Part shown: positions 1 through 8,387 of the stretch, one piece after another | Position numbering within the stretch: the stretch's first letter is position 1 | Layout: every line of letters starts with the position of its first letter | Assembly: GCF_003931855.1 (NCBI RefSeq) | Contig: NZ_CP034248.1 | Span: forward strand, 62,001-126,000 | Origin: Paenibacillus lentus | Lineage (GTDB): Bacteria; Bacillota; Bacilli; Paenibacillales; Paenibacillaceae | Direction: 5' to 3' | Length of the DNA: 64,000 bases | Translations under genes and position numbers: made by a program | The notes under the pieces: model-generated | Seen by the model: the letters and a program-made list of their open reading frames with translations, nothing else | The model's database searches: none | What the model was told of the DNA's origin: nothing

Positions 1-29
1 CATAGATTACCTAGAAAGGAGGGGTTACC

Positions 30-245
30 TTGACCGACGACACGTCTAAGCCATTCACAAATGACCCACAGGAGCTATTGTCGTCCAAGCACGAGGTGGA
101 AAAGCAAAAGGCTCAGTTTAGCAGCTTCGTTCGCAGCGTCAGCGGAGATGCAACAGCGGAGAAGGGGCAAGTCGTTGAACCGCAGCACCGGGAGACCGAT
201 CAGCAGAACAACATGAAGGACGTAGAGAACCGGATGCTTGAATAG
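30..245 (+). CDS. small hypothetical hydrophilic protein
   Basis: The 71-residue protein is acidic and hydrophilic, rich in Gln, Glu, Asp and Lys, with no cysteines, membrane segment or signal peptide. It starts at TTG, chosen because an AAAGGAGGGG ribosome-binding site ends about five bases upstream. No family is recognised. It stands alone, convergent with mutY, and is closed by a hairpin at 321-354. Length and composition resemble small sporulation- or stress-associated proteins of Bacillales, but nothing in the sequence proves such a role. Confidence 0.6.
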   Translation: MTDDTSKPFTNDPQELLSSKHEVEKQKAQFSSFVRSVSGDATAEKGQVVEPQHRETDQQNNMKDVENRMLE

Positions 246-320
246 ACAAGAAGCGACACATTCCCACGAAATCCAGCAGCCGAAATTGACCTAGCTCTGT
301 ACCATGAAAATTCAACATGA

Positions 321-354
321 AAAAGCAGACCAAGAACAATTCTGGTCTGCTTTT
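321..354. terminator. bidirectional terminator hairpin
   Basis: A 12-bp perfect stem (AAAAGCAGACCA pairing with TGGTCTGCTTTT) around a 10-base loop lies between the convergent small gene and mutY. A-rich and T-rich flanks let it work in both directions. Confidence 0.8.
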
Positions 355-358
355 ATTG

Positions 359-1549
359 TTATTCCACTTTCTGTTCAGCAAAATATTGCGATAGTATTTT
401 TAAGAAAACATTAGGGAAGGCCAAGTCATTCATATCCTCAGCCGTAATCCAGCGATATTCCTCCGCCGCCTGCTCGCCTTCATTATATGCTTCCCGTGCC
501 TCGGCAACCGCCATCTCCGCAAAGCCCGCCAATGCGCTCAGAGCCGCTGCTTCCTGGAATCGAAAGACACGCAGATACCAATGTATATGGCTGAAAATAT
601 GCTCAGCGGCCATGAACGGTCCCGCCGCCTGCACATAGGTGCCTACCTCGGCCAACGCTCCCGCCAGACGGTTCATCGCCGAACCGTCCGCAACCCCGGC
701 GCCTTCGCCAGGCTTGTCCGCCGCCGGAACATGGGGCAGCTCCCACATCCGTGCTAGCAGCCCCGTGTCCGGCCTCCGGCGCACGAGCACGCGCCCCGCC
801 CGCTCTCCTTCGCCCTCTACAAGGGCGACGAGCCGATACTCGGGCCGCGGCGGCTTCGCCTTGCTCTTCACCGGCAGGCGAAGCTCGGCGCCCTCCAGGC
901 GCGCCGAGCAATGCGCCATGACCGGGCAGGTCAGGCATTGGGGAGCTTTGGGGGTGCACACCAGTGCCCCCAGCTCCATTAGAGCCTGATTGAAGTCTGC
1001 TGCCCGGCCTGCCGGGATCAACGAACCCGCGAGCCTCTCCATCAGCGCGCGCGTTCCCGTCTTCATAATATCTTCCTCTATGAAGAAATAGCGAGACAGA
1101 ACGCGCATCACATTGCCGTCTACAGCCGGCTCCGGCTGATTAAAGGCAATGCTGAGAATCGCTCCCGTCGTATAAGGTCCAACTCCCTTCAGCGCAGATA
1201 CCGATGCCTTGTCATTCGGCACTTTCCCGCCATGCCGCTCCATCACTTGGCGCGCGGCGGCCTGCAAGTTCCGAGCACGGGAATAATAGCCAAGCCCCTC
1301 CCAGCATTTCAATACATCCTCTTCCGGCGCTTCCGCCAGACTTGAAATCGTTGGAAAGCGTTCAATAAACCGGTGAAAATACGGAATTACCGTATCCACG
1401 CGAGTCTGCTGCAGCATAATTTCCGATATCCAAATATAGTAAGGATCACGATGCCTGCGCCATGGCAAGTCTCGTTTTGACCGCTCGTACCAGGATAGCA
1501 GCTCTGTACTGAAATACTCCCTGCTTTCCTTACTCCATTTCTCTTCCAT
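359..1549 (-). CDS. mutY: A/G-specific adenine DNA glycosylase MutY
   Basis: MutY removes adenine mispaired with 8-oxoguanine. The 396-residue protein has the LPWR motif near residue 28, the catalytic Glu in WISEIMLQQTRV near residue 43, a helix-hairpin-helix LKGVGPYTTGAI, the catalytic Asp in PAVDGNVMRV, and a C-X6-C-X2-C-X5-C iron-sulfur loop near residue 215. A NUDIX-like 8-oxoG-recognition domain follows (about 250-390). The ATG at 1549 is preferred because AAAGGGGAG lies 12 bases upstream; a GTG at 1579 is in frame but lacks a good site. The start region overlaps the end of acpS, so the two are probably co-transcribed. Confidence 0.95.
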   Translation of the reverse strand: MEEKWSKESREYFSTELLSWYERSKRDLPWRRHRDPYYIWISEIMLQQTRVDTVIPYFHRFIERFPTISSLAEAPEEDVLKCWEGLGYYSRARNLQAAARQVMERHGGKVPNDKASVSALKGVGPYTTGAILSIAFNQPEPAVDGNVMRVLSRYFFIEEDIMKTGTRALMERLAGSLIPAGRAADFNQALMELGALVCTPKAPQCLTCPVMAHCSARLEGAELRLPVKSKAKPPRPEYRLVALVEGEGERAGRVLVRRRPDTGLLARMWELPHVPAADKPGEGAGVADGSAMNRLAGALAEVGTYVQAAGPFMAAEHIFSHIHWYLRVFRFQEAAALSALAGFAEMAVAEAREAYNEGEQAAEEYRWITAEDMNDLAFPNVFLKILSQYFAEQKVE

Positions 1550-1568
1550 GACCCGATTGCTCTCCCCT

Positions 1569-1979
1569 TTACTCCACACTCTCTACCTTTTCCACGATGA
1601 CGAACGCAGAAGCAAGCTGTCGCTCGTGCGTAATGCTGAGATGCACGGTGTAGCCTGTCGATCCAGCACCCAAATCCAGACGCTCCCATGCTTCCGGTTT
1701 CAGAATAACATGAGGCTTTCCCGATTGATCCGGCAAAATCGACATATCCTGGAAGCCAAGCTTCTTCCCGATGCCACAGCCAAACGCCTTGCTGACCGCC
1801 TCCTTTGCCGCAAAACGCCCGGCCAGAAATTCTGCAGGACGCGTCTTGCTGCCCGGCAGCTCGCGCTCAGCTGGTGTCAGCACACGCTTCATCAACCTGT
1901 CCCCGGAAGCTCCGTTTACCATTTTCCGCATCCGTTCTATTTCAACCACATCATGCCCAATACCATATATCAACAACAT
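1569..1979 (-). CDS. acpS: holo-[acyl-carrier-protein] synthase AcpS
   Basis: AcpS transfers 4'-phosphopantetheine from CoA to apo-ACP in the cytoplasm, activating it for fatty-acid synthesis. The metal-binding motif GIGHDVVEIERM opens the protein and the second signature, RFAAKEAVSKAFG, sits near residue 60. At about 136 residues it is slightly longer than typical. An AAGGA site lies just upstream of the ATG; a GTG one codon earlier (1982) is also possible. It is first in an operon with mutY. Confidence 0.93.
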   Translation of the reverse strand: MLLIYGIGHDVVEIERMRKMVNGASGDRLMKRVLTPAERELPGSKTRPAEFLAGRFAAKEAVSKAFGCGIGKKLGFQDMSILPDQSGKPHVILKPEAWERLDLGAGSTGYTVHLSITHERQLASAFVIVEKVESVE

Positions 1980-2157
1980 CACTTCCTTAAGGAGGGCTGT
2001 TAAAAAGAATAGTTCTACATTTCAATTAAATGATTTATTATACTACTTTCACATTGTAGCAGGGAAGTTCAAGTAACATAAGCTCACAACCTGTTTTTCT
2101 CAAATTTATAATTTACAATTTTAAGTCATTTGTACTCGCAATGAATTTGATTCAATA

Positions 2158-2166
2158 TGGTATAAT
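2158..2166 (+). promoter_or_regulatory. extended -10 promoter element
   Basis: TGGTATAAT matches a consensus TATAAT with the extended TGn. It lies about 55 bases before the hydrolase start, and no good -35 is seen 16-18 bases upstream, as is common for extended -10 promoters. Confidence 0.5.
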
Positions 2167-2221
2167 AGCACAAAATAATAATTAACCGTCTCAAACCTGT
2201 CACGAAAGGATGCGTTTGAAT

Positions 2222-3049
2222 ATGCCGATGGATTTTAATATTCCGCTGGAAGGCGGTCATATGCTGCGCTGCACCAAATTTCCTGCCCAAGACAAAGCGG
2301 CTGGTCTTATTGTTATCGCTCACGGGTATAAGGGATTTAAAGATTGGGGCATGTTTCCTTACATTGCTGAACAGCTTAGCAAGCAACACGAGGTGGTTAC
2401 ATTCAACTTTTCCCATAATGGCATTGGCGAGAACCCCCTCGAATTCACGGAACTCGAACGATTCGCGGTGAATACATATGCTCGGGAGCTTAATGATCTG
2501 GAGGCATTGATTTCTCATCTCCGGCAGGAGAAGGAGCTGCGCTCCCTCCCGCTGTTCCTGCTTGGGCATAGCCGCGGCGCCGGTGTCTGCCTCGTTTACG
2601 CCTTGGATCATCCGGATGATGTAACTGGCGTTCTCTCATGGAACGGAGTTACGAGCCTCGACCTATTCACCGATGCCCAGAAGCAGGAAATGCGTGAGAA
2701 GGGACGAAGCTATGTCATCAATGGGCGAACAGGACAACAAATGCCGCTGGACGTGGCTATCCTAGAGGACATGGAGCGCCACCAAGAGCGTTATAATATT
2801 TTGGACCGCATCTCCTCAGCGACCTTTAAGATCGCCCTGATTCAAGGCTCTAACGACGGGGCACATTTGCGAGAGGGTTCAAGTAAACTTGTATCCATCA
2901 GGCCGGATATTCCCTGGATTCATATTCCGGGCGGCAATCATACGTTCAATACCGTCCATCCCTTTCAAGGAACGACTGCGCCACTAGAAGAGGCGCTTAA
3001 AGCAAGCCTGCTGTTCATTAATCAGACCTTATCCTTAATCAAATACTAG
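2222..3049 (+). CDS. alpha/beta hydrolase (dienelactone hydrolase/peptidase S9 type)
   Basis: This is a soluble alpha/beta-hydrolase of about 275 residues. The oxyanion strand is VIAHGYKGFKDW, the nucleophile elbow GHSRGAG holds the catalytic Ser near residue 120, an acidic residue lies in IQGSNDGAH, and the catalytic His is in GGNHTFNTVHPF near the C-terminus. The substrate cannot be told; relatives are esterases or acyl-peptide hydrolases. The ATG at 2222 is chosen because AAAGGA ends about 11 bases upstream; the ATG at 2210 overlaps that site. It is monocistronic with a strong terminator downstream. Confidence 0.85.
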   Translation: MPMDFNIPLEGGHMLRCTKFPAQDKAAGLIVIAHGYKGFKDWGMFPYIAEQLSKQHEVVTFNFSHNGIGENPLEFTELERFAVNTYARELNDLEALISHLRQEKELRSLPLFLLGHSRGAGVCLVYALDHPDDVTGVLSWNGVTSLDLFTDAQKQEMREKGRSYVINGRTGQQMPLDVAILEDMERHQERYNILDRISSATFKIALIQGSNDGAHLREGSSKLVSIRPDIPWIHIPGGNHTFNTVHPFQGTTAPLEEALKASLLFINQTLSLIKY

Positions 3050-3053
3050 ACAA

Positions 3054-3090
3054 AAAACCGGGTTATCCTAGGAACGGATAGCCCGGTTTT
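3054..3090. terminator. bidirectional terminator
   Basis: A 15-bp stem with one G-U pair (AAAACCGGGTTATCC with GGATAGCCCGGTTTT) lies between the convergent hydrolase and the YknZ-like gene. Confidence 0.85.
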
Positions 3091-3094
3091 ATAT

Positions 3095-4282
3095 TTATTC
3101 ATAACGTAATGCTTCGATTGGATGCAGCTTAGATGCCTTGTTGGCTGGATACAATCCGAAGAAAATCCCTACAGCTGCCGAGAATCCAAATGCCAATAGA
3201 ATAGCCCACATGGATACAACGAACGGCCAGCCGGAAATGGTCGAGAAGAGGTAGGCTGCCCCCAGTCCAAGCAGTGCCCCTGCCGTTCCTCCAATAAAGC
3301 ACAGTACGACCGCTTCAATCATGAATTGCAGCATGATCGTGCCCGGCGTAGCCCCAATCGCTTTACGGATCCCGATTTCCCGGGTTCGCTCGGTGACGGA
3401 TACCAACATAATGTTCATAACGCCAATCCCGCCAACAAGCAACGAAATGCCAGCAATGGAACCGATAATCGTCTGCAAAATAGAGAAGGTACTCGAAACC
3501 ATTTCCTCAGCGTCCTTCCCCGTTTGGGACATATATGCGCTTTGATCCACGTTATTCAAATCAGCTAGCCATTTCTTCACCCGTTCCATGGTCTCTTCTA
3601 TATTCTCTGGCGACGAGGCAACCGCCTCAAGCGCCCGGAAGCGCTCGTTGCTTCCTGGCATAGCAGTGATCGGAGCAAAGGCCGAATATTGCTGCCCTTC
3701 AAATCCGCTCAGAATTGATTCCTGAGGTTTAAACACGCCAACAATACGGAAGGTTCCGTCCGACAGCACCAGCTTGCGACCGATAGCGGATTGTTCGGAG
3801 CCATACACCTCCTCGGCAAATTTCTTCTCTACTACGATGACCCTTTGCCGGCCTCGTTCCTCCTGTGAGGTAAAGAAGCGTCCAGCAACCATGTCAATTT
3901 TCTGCATTCTATTCGTTTGCGATGTCGTTGCCGTAATCGTAAAGCGTAGTGTCTCTTTTTTGTGCTTCATCGTCATGGAATATGGCAAGGAGGAAGAGGC
4001 ATATTTAACACCATCTAGCTTACGGATCTCCGTTAGGTCACGAAGACGAAAATCCGTATCATTGTCGCCGCTGCTCTCCATCTGGTTCTCAAAAATAACA
4101 AAATAGCCGTCTTCATAAACTGATACGATGGACAAAATTGAGCTTTGGCCAGCCTGACCGATCGATACGACAGTGACCACCGCCGCCACACCGAATACGA
4201 TACCGATCATCGTGAGGAATGAACGGAGCTTGTTCAGCCGCAAGTTATCGAGCGCGATCAGTATACTCTCCCATATGCTCAT
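3095..4282 (-). CDS. yknZ: ABC transporter permease, MacB/FtsX family (YknZ-like)
   Basis: This is the membrane subunit of a MacB-type exporter. The 395-residue protein has the architecture MacB periplasmic-core plus FtsX: one membrane segment near residues 20-42, a large extracytoplasmic domain (about 45-265), then three C-terminal helices (about 275-385) with the conserved region ERTREIGIRKAIGATPGTI. Its start overlaps the ATPase stop by four bases, so translation is coupled. With its three upstream neighbours it reproduces the order of B. subtilis yknWXYZ, an exporter known to protect against the SdpC cannibalism toxin. The specific function here is inferred from synteny. Confidence 0.85.
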   Translation of the reverse strand: MSIWESILIALDNLRLNKLRSFLTMIGIVFGVAAVVTVVSIGQAGQSSILSIVSVYEDGYFVIFENQMESSGDNDTDFRLRDLTEIRKLDGVKYASSSLPYSMTMKHKKETLRFTITATTSQTNRMQKIDMVAGRFFTSQEERGRQRVIVVEKKFAEEVYGSEQSAIGRKLVLSDGTFRIVGVFKPQESILSGFEGQQYSAFAPITAMPGSNERFRALEAVASSPENIEETMERVKKWLADLNNVDQSAYMSQTGKDAEEMVSSTFSILQTIIGSIAGISLLVGGIGVMNIMLVSVTERTREIGIRKAIGATPGTIMLQFMIEAVVLCFIGGTAGALLGLGAAYLFSTISGWPFVVSMWAILLAFGFSAAVGIFFGLYPANKASKLHPIEALRYE

Positions 4283-4968
4283 GTCGTAACACTTCCTTTA
4301 CGCGTATCTTTGAGCATTTGCCCATCGCCGAAAAGTAAAATTCGATCCGCATGCTCGGCAATATCAGGCTCGTGGGTAACGAGTACAATCGTCGTTCCTT
4401 CCTGATGAATCTCCTTAAATAAATGCATAATTTCATGGGATGATTTCGTATCTAGGTTTCCGGTCGGTTCGTCGGCAAGCAAGATCGGTGCATTCATCGT
4501 CAAAGCCCTTGCGATAGCTACCCGCTGCCGCTGTCCCCCCGAAAGCTCGTTAGGCCGATGCTTCACGCGTCCCTCCAGCCCAACCCTCTTAAGCAGCTCC
4601 AGCGCTCGTTCATTACGCTGCTCGCGGCCAATTCCTGCGTACATCATCGGAAGAGTCACATTTTGCAGCACGGTCTGCCTGCCGAGCAGGTTAAAGCTTT
4701 GAAAGACAAAACCGATTTTTTGATTGCGCACACGCGCCAGCTGCTCTTCATCCAAAGTATGAACTTCTTCGCCATCCAGCTCATACTCCCCGGAAGTAGG
4801 TATATCAAGACAGCCAATGATGTTCATCAACGTGGATTTTCCAGATCCTGAGGAGCCCATGATCGCCACAAACTCTCCCCGCTCTACCTTTAAATTCAGC
4901 GGCTGCAGGGCTTGTACTTCCAACTCGCCATTCTTATAAACTTTCGAAATATCTCTTAGGGTAATCAT
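4279..4968 (-). CDS. yknY: ABC transporter ATP-binding protein (YknY/MacB ATPase-like)
   Basis: The nucleotide-binding subunit has Walker A GSSGSGKST near residue 38, a Q-loop in FVFQSFNLL, signature LSGGQRQR, and Walker B ILLADEPTGNLD followed by the H-loop VTHEPD. The 229-residue length and the ADEPTGNLD sequence are typical of the LolD/MacB/FtsE group. It overlaps both neighbours by four bases (ATGA-type junctions), which indicates a tightly coupled yknXYZ-like operon. Confidence 0.93.
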   Translation of the reverse strand: MITLRDISKVYKNGELEVQALQPLNLKVERGEFVAIMGSSGSGKSTLMNIIGCLDIPTSGEYELDGEEVHTLDEEQLARVRNQKIGFVFQSFNLLGRQTVLQNVTLPMMYAGIGREQRNERALELLKRVGLEGRVKHRPNELSGGQRQRVAIARALTMNAPILLADEPTGNLDTKSSHEIMHLFKEIHQEGTTIVLVTHEPDIAEHADRILLFGDGQMLKDTRKGSVTT

Positions 4969-6035
4969 GGCAGCTTCACCTTGTCGCCGTCCTTGAGCTG
5001 ATTTGCCCCTTCCAAGACAACACTTTCCCCCTTTGCGGCGCCGGACACGATCTCAATGTACTCTTCATTTTCTTTACCCGTCTGCACCTCAGTCTTAACG
5101 GCAACTCCGTCCTGGATTTTGAACACAAAGGATTGTTCCCCTTCATATTGAACCGCAGTCAAAGGAACAAGCAACCGCTCCTTATCCGGTACTTCAAGTT
5201 CAATGGTTACATTATATCCAGGGCGAAGCTCCGGGGAAATGCGACTTAATTCCACCGTCATTTCGACGGAAGCGTCTTTAGAGGTCTGATCCACCAGAAT
5301 GGCGATCGGAGACATGTATGTGACCTCTCCCTCATAGCTCTCTGTAATGGAGTCGCCGGTGACGATCGCCTGCATGCCTTCGTATACTTTGCCTGCATCC
5401 AGTTCGTTAAGATTTGCTTTCACTTTGAAAGCCGACAGATCCACGATGGTGGCTATTTGGCTGCCCTCAGCAATCATTTGTCCGGGATCGACAAGCACCT
5501 GAGTCAACACGCCTTCTTCTTCTGCATACACCACATGATTATTCAGTTTCTTCTCCAATGAAGCAATCATCAGTTTACTGGTCTGAATCCGGAGATCGAA
5601 GGAGGTCAAATCAAGCTCCTCCACTTCTACAGAAGGATCTTCGAGCATCTTTTCTTTGAACATATCAAAATGCTGTTTCTTCGCATTCATCCGCTCTGTT
5701 TCAATTAGTTCGAGGTTCAAACGCTCCTTCTCAATTTGTTCCTTGACGTCATCGATCTGCAGCGTCATTAGAACCTGCCCTTTCTTAATCGTGTCCCCTT
5801 GCTTCACTTCAACCTTCTCAACAACCCCGCTGGTGGGTGAATAAATATCCGTGCTTTTCCCTGCTTCCAATTTACCGCTGGTATAAATTTGTTCCGTAAT
5901 AAGCCCCTCAAAGACCTCCGTCATCTCCACGGCTACTGCCCGATTCATATTCGTCAAATTAGCCAATACTAAAACAATAATGGTCAAACCCAGGATGGCG
6001 CCCCAAAACCATTTCTTCTTAAACAATATAATCAC
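4965..6035 (-). CDS. yknX: efflux adaptor, HlyD/MacA family (YknX-like)
   Basis: The 356-residue membrane-fusion protein has one N-terminal membrane anchor (about residues 9-28), a biotinyl-lipoyl-like half near residue 65 (GVVEKVEVKQGDTIKKGQVL), a coiled-coil hairpin (about 95-165), the second lipoyl half, and beta-barrel domains to the C-terminus. In Gram-positives such adaptors link the ATPase/permease to an extracellular substrate. The displayed start is a GTG with a modest site; a TTG three codons later is an alternative. It is the third gene of the yknW-Z-like operon. Confidence 0.88.
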   Translation of the reverse strand: MIILFKKKWFWGAILGLTIIVLVLANLTNMNRAVAVEMTEVFEGLITEQIYTSGKLEAGKSTDIYSPTSGVVEKVEVKQGDTIKKGQVLMTLQIDDVKEQIEKERLNLELIETERMNAKKQHFDMFKEKMLEDPSVEVEELDLTSFDLRIQTSKLMIASLEKKLNNHVVYAEEEGVLTQVLVDPGQMIAEGSQIATIVDLSAFKVKANLNELDAGKVYEGMQAIVTGDSITESYEGEVTYMSPIAILVDQTSKDASVEMTVELSRISPELRPGYNVTIELEVPDKERLLVPLTAVQYEGEQSFVFKIQDGVAVKTEVQTGKENEEYIEIVSGAAKGESVVLEGANQLKDGDKVKLP

Positions 6036-6049
6036 CCTATCCTATGTAC

Positions 6050-6697
6050 TCAGACTGCTGGAACTGACAGAACTGTAATAAAAGAATAAATTAGCCAAAC
6101 CGCCACAATCCAAACCGCAACCTTCTTCAATGGACGTTTCATCATTATGCCCGCTCCAACTATATACAGATAAAGCCCCCAAATTGTAAACGGATTAATT
6201 AGCAAGAGCGCGCGGTACATCGTTCCCGTCTTCTCCGGCATTAACGCCGCGAGACTAATTGTAACATCAGTCAAAGACCTAGCGTCCATTGCAAGTAGCA
6301 GAACAGTCGTCAGTAATCCTCCGATGACGGCCGGCAAGCTCGCATAAGCGGCTACGTTGGCAAATTGGAGGTATTTACCTTCACCACGCATGATCAGATT
6401 CAGTAAAACTAGTAAAAGTGCAACAAAAAAGATCATGAGGATAGTACCGAGGATGAGGGTGCCATAACTCATGATAGGAGTAAAGCCAACAGCCTGTTCA
6501 ACCTGCTCCGGACTCAAGCCCCCGGTCTTCAGCAAGGATTCTCTGCTGAGTTCCATCAAATAAGGCATCTGTAAAGTAGTAGTAACAAAACCAAGGATAA
6601 GCGCTAAAATCATGGGTAAAATCCAAGCTACCTTCTTGTCTCTTACTCTTTCGAAAGTCTCCCTTGGTGAAGTAAATATGGTCAGCAAATTTTTCAA
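6050..6697 (-). CDS. yknW: Yip1-family membrane protein (YknW-like)
   Basis: The 215-residue protein has a short cytoplasmic N-terminus reading SPRETFERVRDKK, the usual opening of bacterial Yip1-domain proteins, then about five hydrophobic helices. The TTG start has GGGAGGAG five bases upstream. In B. subtilis, YknW is a Yip1-family partner needed for assembly of the YknXYZ complex; the position immediately upstream of the adaptor supports the same role here. A possible ECF-sigma promoter lies at 6775-6801. Confidence 0.82.
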   Translation of the reverse strand: MKNLLTIFTSPRETFERVRDKKVAWILPMILALILGFVTTTLQMPYLMELSRESLLKTGGLSPEQVEQAVGFTPIMSYGTLILGTILMIFFVALLLVLLNLIMRGEGKYLQFANVAAYASLPAVIGGLLTTVLLLAMDARSLTDVTISLAALMPEKTGTMYRALLLINPFTIWGLYLYIVGAGIMMKRPLKKVAVWIVAVWLIYSFITVLSVPAV

Positions 6698-6774
6698 CTC
6701 TACTCCTCCCTTGTTCTGAACAAAATCCCGTTGCCAAAATATACCGTATAAAATTTAAGCACTCTAGCTATATA

Positions 6775-6801
6775 TACGACTCAATCTAAAAGAAAGATTC
6801 A
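6775..6801 (-). promoter_or_regulatory. possible ECF sigma (SigW-like) promoter for yknWXYZ
   Basis: On the minus strand TGAATC is followed after 17 bases by CGTA, close to the SigW-type consensus TGAAAC-N16/17-CGTA. It lies about 80 bases before yknW. The B. subtilis yknWXYZ operon belongs to the SigW regulon, which raises the prior. One -35 mismatch and the short -10 motif keep this tentative. Confidence 0.4.
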
Positions 6802-6837
6802 ATAATTTTTTATATTAACCTCTTTAACACAAAACAC

Positions 6838-6880
6838 GGCAGAAATCCTGTATTCCTAATAAAGAAGCAGGACTTCTGCC
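6838..6880 (-). terminator. terminator downstream of nadE
   Basis: The stem GGCAGAAATCCTGT pairs with GCAGGACTTCTGCC across a 15-base loop, followed on the minus strand by GTGTTTTGTG. It separates nadE from the yknW promoter region. Confidence 0.7.
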
Positions 6881-6893
6881 TTCTGCCCCACTG

Positions 6894-7706
6894 TTATTTG
6901 CGTGGAATTGGATTGCGTTTATGCTCTGTTTTCAAATAATGAGACTCCAGGCGCTTCTGGATGGCAGGGTCAACCGACTTACCCTCCAAATAATCGCTAT
7001 TGTCTTCATAACTGACGCCCAGTTCTAATTCATCATTCTGTCCTGCCCACAGTCCCGCGGTCGGTGCTTTGTTAATGATGCTCTCCGGTACGCCAAGCGC
7101 AGCTGCTATGTGCTGGATTTGGCGTTTGTTGAGCGAACTTAGAGGCATGAGATCCGCAGCCCCATCTCCCCATTTGGTATAAAATCCGGCAATGGACTCT
7201 GATGCATGATCGGTTCCGACGACGAGCAGGTTGAGCTCAAAGGACAGGGCATACTGCATAACCATTCGGGCTCTAGCCTTCACGTTCCCTTTGCCAGGTA
7301 TGCTCAGATGTCTGAATTGGCCTAAGCTCTTCATTGCATGCTCTACTTCTAGAGCTATTTCATCTACCGTATCCTCGATACTCGTCTCCAGCGTATGCGT
7401 CAGCCCAAAAACCTTTGCAGTCTCATAGCTATCTCCTATATCCTCCTGATCGCCATAGGGCTGGAACACGCCTAAGGTTATATATTCCTTGCCCGTTTCC
7501 TCGGTCAGTTCATCTGTTGCCCGTTTGCAGAGCCCGGCGGCTACAGCGCTGTCCAATCCGCCACTAATCGCAATCAATAACCCCGTGGCTCGTGAGCTCT
7601 TTACATTTTCCTTTAGAAAACGGACGCGCTGCTCAATTTCCTCATCGACATTAATGCTCGACTTGACGCCCAGCCGTTCAATGATCTCCTGCTGCAAGCT
7701 CATCAT
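6894..7706 (-). CDS. nadE: ammonia-dependent NAD+ synthetase NadE
   Basis: NadE adenylates and amidates nicotinic acid adenine dinucleotide to NAD+. The 270-residue protein lacks a glutaminase domain, so it uses ammonia. The PP-loop SGGLDSAV sits near residue 48 and the C-terminal region carries KAPTAGLWAGQNDE, both typical of the short NadE of Bacillus. AAAGGGGG lies five bases before the start. It appears to be a single-gene unit with its own terminator. Confidence 0.95.
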   Translation of the reverse strand: MMSLQQEIIERLGVKSSINVDEEIEQRVRFLKENVKSSRATGLLIAISGGLDSAVAAGLCKRATDELTEETGKEYITLGVFQPYGDQEDIGDSYETAKVFGLTHTLETSIEDTVDEIALEVEHAMKSLGQFRHLSIPGKGNVKARARMVMQYALSFELNLLVVGTDHASESIAGFYTKWGDGAADLMPLSSLNKRQIQHIAAALGVPESIINKAPTAGLWAGQNDELELGVSYEDNSDYLEGKSVDPAIQKRLESHYLKTEHKRNPIPRK

Positions 7707-7765
7707 CGCATCCCCCTTTCTTTATGCTATTAATGATGACTACTTTCGGGTCATAATTCGAAAAA

Positions 7766-7804
7766 AGCCCCGCTAATCGGCAAATACCGGTATTAGCAGG
7801 GCGC
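7766..7804 (-). terminator. terminator downstream of bacilliredoxin
   Basis: A GC-rich hairpin (GCCCCGCTAAT... with ...ATTAGCAGGGC) is followed on the minus strand by a run of six T. It lies between the bacilliredoxin gene and nadE. Confidence 0.75.
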
Positions 7805-7826
7805 TTCATCGCTCGTACAGCTCTCC

Positions 7827-8261
7827 TTAGCGGCAGAAACGGTCGAATGCGCTCGTTAAATCAGCCGCAATCTCCTCCGCGGAACGATCCTCAATTTGAT
7901 GTCGCTCGATGAAATGAACCAGCTCGCCGTCCTTCAGCAAAGCGATCGAGGGGGACGAAGGCGGATACGGCGCAAAATATTCGCGAGCCTTAGCCGTCGC
8001 TTCTTTATCTTGTCCGGCGAACACCGTATAGAGGTGATCCGGCGTCAAATCATGCTGCAGCGCTTTGGCAACGCCTGGACGACATTGTCCCGCTGCGCAA
8101 CCGCATACCGAGTTCACGACAACGAGCGCAGTTCCTTTCGCCGCTGGCAGCTTGCTCTCTACATCCTCTGGCGTTCTTAATTCCTGAATCCCTAGTGTTG
8201 TTAGTTCATCTCTCATAGGCTGAACCATATCGCGCATATATTGATCAAATGACATGGACAC
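7827..8261 (-). CDS. bacilliredoxin BrxA/BrxB family (YphP/YqiW)
   Basis: Bacilliredoxins remove bacillithiol from S-bacillithiolated proteins in the cytoplasm. The 144-residue thioredoxin-fold protein has the CGC motif in NSVCGCAAGQCRP near residue 53 and the conserved segment YFAPYPPSSPSIAL. BrxA and BrxB cannot be separated by eye. The GTG start has AAGGAG nine bases upstream; an ATG two codons later is possible. It follows the histidine kinase gene after a hairpin, so it is probably a separate unit. Confidence 0.93.
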   Translation of the reverse strand: MSMSFDQYMRDMVQPMRDELTTLGIQELRTPEDVESKLPAAKGTALVVVNSVCGCAAGQCRPGVAKALQHDLTPDHLYTVFAGQDKEATAKAREYFAPYPPSSPSIALLKDGELVHFIERHQIEDRSAEEIAADLTSAFDRFCR

Positions 8262-8287
8262 GTGCTTTCACTCCTTAACAACTGATT

Positions 8288-8321
8288 AACACAGATCTGT
8301 GACTTTTCTCTCATCTGTGTT
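8288..8321. repeat. inverted repeat between the kinase and bacilliredoxin genes
   Basis: AACACAGAT and ATCTGTGTT form a perfect 9-bp dyad with a 16-base spacer. No T-run follows, so it may be a weak terminator for the kinase gene or an operator for the bacilliredoxin gene. Confidence 0.45.
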
Positions 8322-8387
8322 CGACTATATTTATTATACATTCATAAGAAAGGAAAGCAAATTCAAAGTGCATGTAAATCCCCTAAT

